Shown: positions 57,174 through 64,000 of the stretch, piece by piece
How positions within the stretch are numbered: the stretch's first letter is position 1
Layout: every line of letters starts with the position of its first letter
Source of the DNA: Prorocentrum cordatum
Lineage: Eukaryota > Sar > Dinophyceae > Prorocentrales > Prorocentraceae
Reading direction: 5' to 3'
DNA: 64,000 nt
NCBI GenBank assembly: GCA_963575745.1
Contig: CAUYUJ010018719.1
Location: 1 to 64,000, forward strand
Notes under the pieces: model-generated
What the model saw: the letters and a program-made list of their open reading frames with translations, nothing else
Databases searched by the model: none
What the model was told of the DNA's origin: nothing
Made by a program: the position numbers and the translations under genes

Positions 57174-58220
57174 ATTTTTTTACCGTGATATCCGACCTTA
57201 TTCCCGCTCGCCGTCTTCATCTCAGCTCGATCGGGTGTTTTTTATTGTGAAAAAGCAGGCAGGCGGGATCGGCCGTTTTGTGCCATCTTGTCACGCGGTG
57301 ACGGTTTTTTCAAGATAACTCGAGCTTTAGCTACAGAGCTTGTAAGCACAGCTAATCGATTAAGAATAATAAGGCGCGTTCGCCTGTTGAACCCAGCGGC
57401 CTGAAATCGGCCTGCTAGCCGAGCTAGGTCTGCATACCTATTCGTATTATTCGAATCATCTTGACAGACGCTCTCGGTTTTCTGTACTTAACTCGAGCTA
57501 CAGGACAGCTACAGAGCTGATACGTACAGAATTTGATAATCATGATCGGCCGTTGTCTGTTGAATCCAGAGCTCTGAACTCGGTCTGCTGCCCGATCTAG
57601 AATCGCGAAACTATTCGTATTGTTCGAGTCATCTTGAGAGATGCTGTCGGTTCTTTGCACTTAACTCGGGCTGTAGGGGGGCTGCATGGCTGGTAATGAC
57701 TGGAATCGATTTGGAGACATCAGGCGCGTCTGCCTTTCGAATCGAGAGCTCCGACCTCTGTCTGCTGCCCGAACTAGGTCCGCGAAACTATTTGTATTCT
57801 TCGAGTCATCCTGAGAGGTGCTGTCGGTTTCCTGCACTTCACTCGGGCTGTAGGGGGGGCTGCAGGGCTGGTAATCACAGGAATCGATTCAGAGACATCA
57901 GATGCGTCCGCCTGTCGCATGCAGAGGTCTGAACTCGGTCTGATACTCGAGCTAGGTTTGCCAAACTATTCGTATTGTTCGAGTCATCTTGAGAGGTGCT
58001 GTCGATTACGCATGTAACTCGGGCTGTAGGAGAGCTACAGAGCTCGTACAGAAGACAATCCAGAAGCATCGGGGGCGTTCGGCTGTTATATCCGAGAGGT
58101 CTGAAATTGCTTGGGCTGAAAATTTTTTTCTGTGTAATTTTTTCGACATTATATGTTGTCAGGAAGCTCTACGAGTCCCCCGGCGGTAGAAAGGTTGACG
58201 GTTTACCGCCGGCGCCCAGT
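57174..58220 (+). repeat. Family B element 29 (right part of leader, about five units)
   Basis: Resumes with attttttttaccgtgatatcc, units near 57285, 57460, 57625, 57805 and 57980, tail 58160-58220 with a shortened left arm (cggcggtagaaagg). Confidence 0.71.
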
Positions 58221-58556
58221 TGGTCGACCCGGCCAGAAAGGACAAAGTGATAACTTTTGGGTGGTTTTGCAAAGATTTGAAAAATATTTGACAATTCATT
58301 TTGAAAAAGCAGATTTTTCGCACCTGTAAACGACCATGAGGGCCTCTGCGTCTTGATATGAGCTCTCTAGGCGCAGTTTTACGATCAAAACACTTGGAGG
58401 AACCAACTTCATGTCGACATGAAAAAAATTATGTTGAATTTTTCGGGAACTGCCTCGAGAAGCTCTCTCTTTCGACTCTGAGCTCTCTCACGTGTGAAAG
58501 GAGCTCTACGAGGTTCCCGGCGGTGACCAGGTTGACGGTTCACCGCCGGCGCCAGT
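58221..58556 (+). repeat. Family A element 24 (type I, no M1)
   Basis: TGGTCGACCCGGCCAG start, type I body with aaaaaaattatgttgaattt, consensus tail and hairpin, ends GCGCCAGT. Confidence 0.73.
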
Positions 58557-59466
58557 TGAAAATTATGTTCTCAAAATTTGACCATTCGTTAGAGCTCTAG
58601 TATTTTTTCCCGTGATATTCGATCTTATTCCCGCTCGCCATCTTGATCTCAGCTCGATCGGGTGAGTATTACTATCGAAAAGCACTGTGGCGGGATCGGC
58701 CGTTTCGAGTCATCTTGATATGCGCTGACGGTTTTCTGAACATAACTCGAGCTTTAGAAGAGCCACAGAGCTGGTCAGCACAGCTAATCGATGTAGAATG
58801 ATTAGGCGCGTTCGCTTGTTGAACCCAGAGGTCTGAACTCGGTCTGTTAGCCGAGCTAGGTCCGCAAACCTATTCGTATTATTCGAGTCATCTTGACAGG
58901 AACTCTCGGTTTTCTGTACTTAACTCGAGCTGTAGGAGAGCTACAGAGCTGATATTTACAGAAACCGATTCAGAATCATCAGTTGCGTTTGTCTGTCGAA
59001 TCCAGAGCTCTGAACTCGGTCTGCTGCCCGATCTAGAATCGCGAGACTATTCGCATTGGTCGAGTCATCTTGAGAATTGCTCTCGGTTTTCTTCACTCAA
59101 CTCGCGCTGAGGGGGGCTACAGTGCTGGTGGTCACAGGAATCGATTTGAAGACATCAGGCGCGTCCGCCTGTCGAATCCAGAGCTCGGAACTCGGTCTGC
59201 TGCCCGAATTAGGTCTGCGAAACTATTGTATTGTTCGAGTCATCCTGAGAGGTGCTGTCGGTTTTCTGCATTTAATTCGGGCTGTAGGGGGGCTGCAGGG
59301 CTGGTAATGACAGGAGTCGATTCGCAGACATCAGAAGCGTTCGCCTGTCGCATTCAGAGATCAAAAAATATTCACTATGAGTCGGAATGTTGGTAGGTGC
59401 TGTCGGTGTTCTCAACTTAAGTCGAGCTAGGAAGCTCTACGAGTCTCCCGGCGGTAACCAAGGTTG
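58557..59466 (+). repeat. Family B element 30, left part, split by LINE-A copy 2
   Basis: Leader from tgaaaattatgttctc, four units near 58706, 58882, 59060 and 59238, then the tail from 59429 that stops after CGGTAACCAAGGTTG at 59466, the same base as at 24687. The remainder of the hairpin would lie beyond the window. Confidence 0.74.
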
Positions 59467-59711
59467 GGGAAGCGGAGTTTACCTCCCGCTCTCCCCCGGC
59501 CTTGGCCCGTCGGGGGGCTCCTCGAGCTGCATCGTGCAGTCAGGGGTTTCAGTTTTGTTCTCCATACCTGAACTGTATACCACACATCCCAATTTTGTCT
59601 CTCGCTTGTGCGTTCTTGAGCATTGTTGTGGATTGATCTTCAGTACTCGTCACGGCGGAGAGAGAGAAGAAGAGGTCCCCTTCGGAGTACGATTTCAGGG
59701 TACTTGACAGA

Positions 59712-61136
59712 GTGTACAAGAGGAGAAAGACGGCGCAGGCTCAGGAGGCCCCCATTGTTGGTGACGAGTTCTCAGATTTGGGAGTGGACGAAGGTCATTC
59801 TTTGGATATCGATCAGATCGACGATTTCGTTCTGGCACTTAATCACCAGATACGTCGCAATCACCTTGACATTCCAGAGATGACGACTGAAGAACAGCAG
59901 GCAGCACTTCTTCGGCAGCAGCAGCAGGCTGAAGGGGAAGCAGGTGAACTGGCGGCTGCTGCAGCGGTAGTATCAGGGCAACAACTTAAGGGGGATGGGG
60001 ATGCTGATATGGCTCTTCCTGGAAAACGTGATGTTGTGACTGGAGCGGATGAGCGGACAAAACGTGCTCGTCCGCCAGAGTCCCCCCATGTTGCTGCAAA
60101 AGGTCATGGTAGAGGCGCAGCAGCTGGTGAGGAGCAGGTGGTTACGATTTCAATTCTCAGAGGTGAGTTCTCTTCGATGAAAGATGAGTTGAAGGCGACT
60201 TTCACAGATATTAAGAATGAGATGGTCAAAGATGTCCAGCGTGAAATGGAACCGCTGCGAAAAGATATCTCTGATCTCCAGAAGGGTCAGGAGGATCAGA
60301 AGAAAATAAATGCACAGCTCTTTGCCGCCATCCAAGGACGCCCCCCTCAGAATCTTGGTGCTGGATCTGGAGGGCCACCGTCCGAGGCTGGATCGTCAGG
60401 TTCGACGAGATTCACAGCCTCACGTATCGAATGGAACAAAACCAGGGCCGACTTCAAACCAGGATGGATCAGTTTGCAAGGCTGGACTTCAGGAGATCCG
60501 AGGGACCTGACGGCGAGGACGAACAATATCATGTCGGAGGAAAGGGGTACTAGGATTGTCACGTGGATGGTTGAGAATATCTTTTGTAATTTTGAAGATC
60601 GCTCGAAGCAGGTGCCAGTGAAAGTTCTTGATGATATGGCGACTCACAGAGAGAATACACGCAAACCATATGGCTTGTTCAGGATCAAGTTCATTCTTGA
60701 GAGCAGTATTACGAAAGATCAGATTTGGGATCTTCAGCGCGCTATTCATGAAGCAGTTACGTCCAGGACTGGAGAGCTTTGGGCTGAAGATAAGCTGGGC
60801 CCAGCGAGCCAGAGTTACATCAGTGTGAAGGTGGAGACGGCCCCATGGAAGGTTCAACAAATACAGGCGGGATCGAAGCTCATCGCCACGTATCACAAGC
60901 GTAAGGGCAGTACTCCTCAAGAGCTGAATGCTACTGTGAGGGTGGAATATGGACCACCCAGTATTTCCTGGGCTTGGGGTTTTCCGAATAAGAATGATAT
61001 GGGCAACAGGGTATGCCTGGGCACGTGGTCATCCGAGGAGGGATGGAAGTTGAAGACCTCGGAGGTTGAGAAGATCAGCAAGTCGATCCACGTTGCGAAC
61101 TGGCAGACCGAGCTCAACCAACAAAATCGTTTCTGA
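59712..61136 (+). CDS. LINE-A ORF1 protein, copy 2
   Basis: Same 474-residue frame as copy 1 (GTG at 59712; first in-frame ATG at 59880). One residue difference was noticed: Lys instead of Ile in the coiled-coil region (AAA versus ATA, base 60181 against 25274). UGA at 61134-61136 is again followed by C and the in-frame ASWNIR codons. Confidence 0.78.
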   Translation: MYKRRKTAQAQEAPIVGDEFSDLGVDEGHSLDIDQIDDFVLALNHQIRRNHLDIPEMTTEEQQAALLRQQQQAEGEAGELAAAAAVVSGQQLKGDGDADMALPGKRDVVTGADERTKRARPPESPHVAAKGHGRGAAAGEEQVVTISILRGEFSSMKDELKATFTDIKNEMVKDVQREMEPLRKDISDLQKGQEDQKKINAQLFAAIQGRPPQNLGAGSGGPPSEAGSSGSTRFTASRIEWNKTRADFKPGWISLQGWTSGDPRDLTARTNNIMSEERGTRIVTWMVENIFCNFEDRSKQVPVKVLDDMATHRENTRKPYGLFRIKFILESSITKDQIWDLQRAIHEAVTSRTGELWAEDKLGPASQSYISVKVETAPWKVQQIQAGSKLIATYHKRKGSTPQELNATVRVEYGPPSISWAWGFPNKNDMGNRVCLGTWSSEEGWKLKTSEVEKISKSIHVANWQTELNQQNRF

Positions 61137-61178
61137 CGACGGCCACAGCGGATTCGGACCGCATCGTGGAATATCAGA

Positions 61179-64000
61179 ATGAAGGGTGATGGAGCCGAAA
61201 CATTGAATGCCTTGGGTTTCTTAAAACATGAGGGGATGGAACTTATCGGCCTCCAGGAGTGCCAGAATGTACCGTTGTACCTCGTGCACGAATTAGGGTA
61301 TGAAGCCAAGTGGTCCACGCAACATGTTCTTGGGGATGATGCTCGCGATCGCAGATGTATTGAGGGGAATGCAGGGGTTTTGATTGCAAATGGGTTGCAG
61401 GATAGCATTCTTGAGACTAGAGAGCGTAGAAGATTCGTTGTTGTTGCCCTGCGGGGTCCCAGAATCGGTGCTCTAATAGTTGCCTCATTGTATTTGCCGC
61501 ATGTAGAGTTCTATGGGCGCTCAGCTGCCCAAATGGATCGTATGTTTACTTTCTATCAGGACATCTTGCTAGAGCTTGTTGAGATGATCATTGAGCTTAG
61601 GAAAAAGTTTGGGATAAAGGAGGTTGTAATCATGATGGATGCGAATGTTGAGGTCCACCAGGATGTCACCATTGATAGGGTGCAGGTCACGGGGAAAGGT
61701 GTGCAGGCTTCCACAAGTAAGAGCAGCCAGGGAGGGTTTGAGAAAATGCGTGAGAAGTACAGAGACTACATGAGTAGGAGCTTGTGCATGGCCATGGCAC
61801 GTCTGCAGTTGACCCTGATAAACACGCACGGTGAGAGATGTGCGACCTTCCGAAGTAGCATGAATACATATAAGGTCCTGGACTACATAGCTGTACCTAA
61901 GGATTGGTGTCACACTGGACTAGACCCCAGATGCGATTTTGTCAAGCCGCTCGGAGATAAGAGAGTTGACCGTTGGAGTGATCATAAGATGGTTAGTTGT
62001 TTTCTCCCTGGACCCCCTGCTCGCGTTGGTAAAGGACCTCGTGTTCTTGGCAGCCTGGCGAGATGGAGACCCATTCCAGGGAAAGATGTGGAGGTGCGTC
62101 GTGTTATTGCTGAGCGTGTCCTGGGGATTTCGAACAGTGAGTGTGAGAGGAGAAGAGCGACAAAAAGGAGGAGGGATAGAGAGGAGGAGAAGGTTGAGGA
62201 CCAGGAGGGGTTGATGGAGCAGCAGGTGTGCAAGACTAGGTGGAGGACGATCTCTTTAGATATCTTCGAGGAGCGTTTGAAGGCTGGTGCGGTTGAGGAC
62301 AAAAAGCTCTTCGAGCTGAAGACCTCGATTGGCAACGATCTGAAACTCTCGGAGGAGGAGAAGGAGGTTCGGGACTACCACTATGGGGTGCACAAGAGGT
62401 GGAAGAAGGGGGAGGTGGATGAGAAGGAGTTCAAAGATTCTCGGCGTAGGTGGAATCGGGTCCGACGTGAACTTCGTAGGCGTATCTTGGAATATAAGTA
62501 TCGGGATGAGGGTAAACCACACACAGTCGTCACACACATGAAAATTGACGGTACCATGACTGAGAATCGGGAGTCCTGGAAAAAGGAAATCGCCAAAATT
62601 GCCCGGATGAAATACTCCAGTCAAACACTCCATCAACAAAATGTAGAATGCTTGGCTCGACTTAAGCAGCGAGCAATCCAGCACACTCGACTCAATGCAG
62701 TTTCTTCTCCCATCACGATGGGTATTCTACATAAAGCGAGAGCCCGCCTCAAGGTGGGCAAAGCAGTTGGCTATGATGGTATATCAGCAGCTCTTTTACG
62801 TAGTCTGTCTTGGGAGGCACTCAGAGTGGTCTTGGATTGTTTCCAACAATTGTATGCTAGACGATTGCAGTCGCCGCCGTCTTGGAGAAAATTATTAGCT
62901 ACGCTCATTTTGAAAGGATACGAAGAAGCCAGAGTTCACCAGTACGCGTACTCTGGCTCTCAATAGCGTGCTTTCGAAATGGTATATGGCTTGTTTGTGT
63001 ATCTTACTCAATCGTCATGTTGAACAGAATACGCCTCGGACTGGAATCAATTTGTATGGTTTTCATGAGGGACGGAAATGCAGCGAGATAACAGCAGGAT
63101 TGAAGAACTTGATTAGACATGCCAGACTCTGGGGTAAGCATGAGAATGCATGTGTGGGAGTTCTAGACGTTGAGTGCGCCTTCGACAACATCACGATACC
63201 GATGGCAGATAGAGCGATGTATGATATCAACGTTGACCCAGAGCTGGCGTATGCGATTTTGGAGCAAAATGCAGATGTAACAGCGACGTTTCGATTTGGT
63301 CCAGTGGAATCAGAAAGCTTACCGTGGAGCTCATGTATTAAAACGGGGTCCCTTGAAGGCCCTGATATCTGGAATATTGTTACGATTGCATGTCTGGGCA
63401 AGGTTCTCTTGGACTGGGAACGAAGAGGTATAGGCCTGAAGCTATCACACGAGGCTGCTTCTACCACTATCTCGCACTTCATTTGGGCGGATAACTTTGT
63501 TTTGATTACTGACTCTAGATCAGCACTGAGGGAGATGATCTGGCAGCTCACTGTACCACTGCATGCATGGGGACTCAGATGGAAGCCTACCTCGCTCGAG
63601 TATATGGACGTTGGCGCGCTGAAGAATGTGTTCGACCCGCTCGTGGTTACCATGACACCACCAGGACTGGAGAGATTGGGAAGTTCCAGCTCAGGTGTTA
63701 GAAACCATATGTGTGGAAGCTCAAGCTCGGGTGTTAGGAACCATATGTGTGGAAGTTCAAATGGGGCTCTGGATGTGTCGCCATCTGAAGCTGTCAACCA
63801 GACCACTGTGGAACTTAAGCAGGTTGACGAGATCATCGTCTTGGGCACAAAGCTGAATAGAACACTGGATGATTATCATGATATTCGATACAGACTGCAA
63901 AAAGGTATCTCAGCTTTTTGGCGGGATCGACGATATTATCAGAGTATGGTCATTCCTTGGCGACGTAAATTCAAAAGATATGATGCAAGAGTGAGAGTTC
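61179..64000 (+). pseudogene. LINE-A ORF2, copy 2: frameshifted and cut by the window end
   Basis: Endonuclease and N-terminal RT are as in copy 1 up to about residue 579. An extra A in the run at 62913-62915 shifts the frame, and translation stops at 62966 after 595 residues. Downstream the RT palm (VLDVECAFDN, IWADN) continues intact in the next frame to 64000. Because everything else is near-identical, the lesion is recent, or it could be a homopolymer error in the assembly. Confidence 0.85.

Larger units (their letters stand above)
59467..64000 (+). mobile_element. LINE-A copy 2, runs off the window end
   Basis: Nearly identical to copy 1 from 59601 onward (copy 1 position plus 34907). 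I noticed only three substitutions and one inserted base over about 4.4 kb. Its 5' end is longer by 134 bp (59467-59600), starting GGGAAGCGGAG, and is probably the true full-length 5' end. It is inserted after AACCAAGGTTG in a hairpin loop, as copy 1 is. ORF2 is frameshifted, so this copy cannot make the full protein alone. Confidence 0.9.

Overview
This is a repeat-dominated stretch of a eukaryotic nuclear genome with no recognisable host gene. The best taxonomic clue is at 39776-39800, at the 5' end of a retrotransposon copy. Two CGGCTCAAG blocks lie there 15 bp apart, and the second reads ATCTCGGCTCAAG. From memory, this equals the last 13 nt of the Perkinsus spliced leader (ATYTYGGCTCAAG), and it differs from the dinoflagellate leader at two positions. 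The window is therefore probably from Perkinsus or a related alveolate near the dinoflagellates. Both intact retrotransposon families also carry a WADN reverse-transcriptase box that I associate with dinoflagellate LINEs. The assignment is an inference.

Most of the window is a chain of three non-coding element families laid head to tail and inserted into one another. Family A (about 340 bp, or 400 bp with its 61-bp 5' module M1) starts ACCTCGTAGAGCTC. Family B (about 0.9-1.5 kb) has a 70-bp 5' module M2 starting AACTCGTAGAGCTTCC, a leader of about 200 bp, four to seven tandem units of about 178 bp, and a tail. Both families carry the reverse complement of their 5' end not at the 3' terminus but about 45 bp inside it, followed by a GC-rich hairpin (CCGGCGGTRA / TYACCGCCGG) and a terminal GCCAG|T. 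Uninterrupted copies of several targets show that insertions fall 3' of a T with a T also following the element. Asymmetric inverted repeats, a 3' hairpin, T/T insertion, internal minisatellites and head-to-tail chains together resemble Helentron/HINE rolling-circle elements. No Rep/helicase gene is in the window. Family C is GC-rich (about 1 kb, copies on both strands near 7.1-8.6 kb and 22.1-23.6 kb).

Four non-LTR retrotransposons (LINEs) of three families sit in this chain: LINE-A copy 1 (24688-30636), LINE-C (39780-41730), LINE-B (46839-52021) and LINE-A copy 2 (59467 to the window end). All four lie in the loop of the A/B 3' hairpin in the same orientation. Every visible 3' junction is at the same base, just before CC(A/T)AGGTTGACGG. 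LINE-A copy 1 has an 11-bp target-site duplication, and copy 2 has the same left flank. The hairpin loop therefore looks like a dedicated landing site for several retrotransposons, comparable in principle to R2 in rDNA.

LINE-A and LINE-B encode ORF1 (coiled coil plus a shared C-terminal region) and ORF2 (EEP/APE endonuclease, reverse transcriptase, RNase H-like end). In both families ORF1 and ORF2 are in the same frame, separated by one UGA stop. In LINE-A the first endonuclease motif (SWNIR) lies between that stop and the first ORF2 Met, which suggests readthrough. In both families the RNase H motifs appear circularly permuted: the strand-4 Asp and C-terminal-helix Asp come first, followed by the strand-1 DGG and helix-A Glu at the extreme C-terminus. 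LINE-A copy 1 is open in both ORFs. Copy 2 is almost identical but frameshifted by one extra A.
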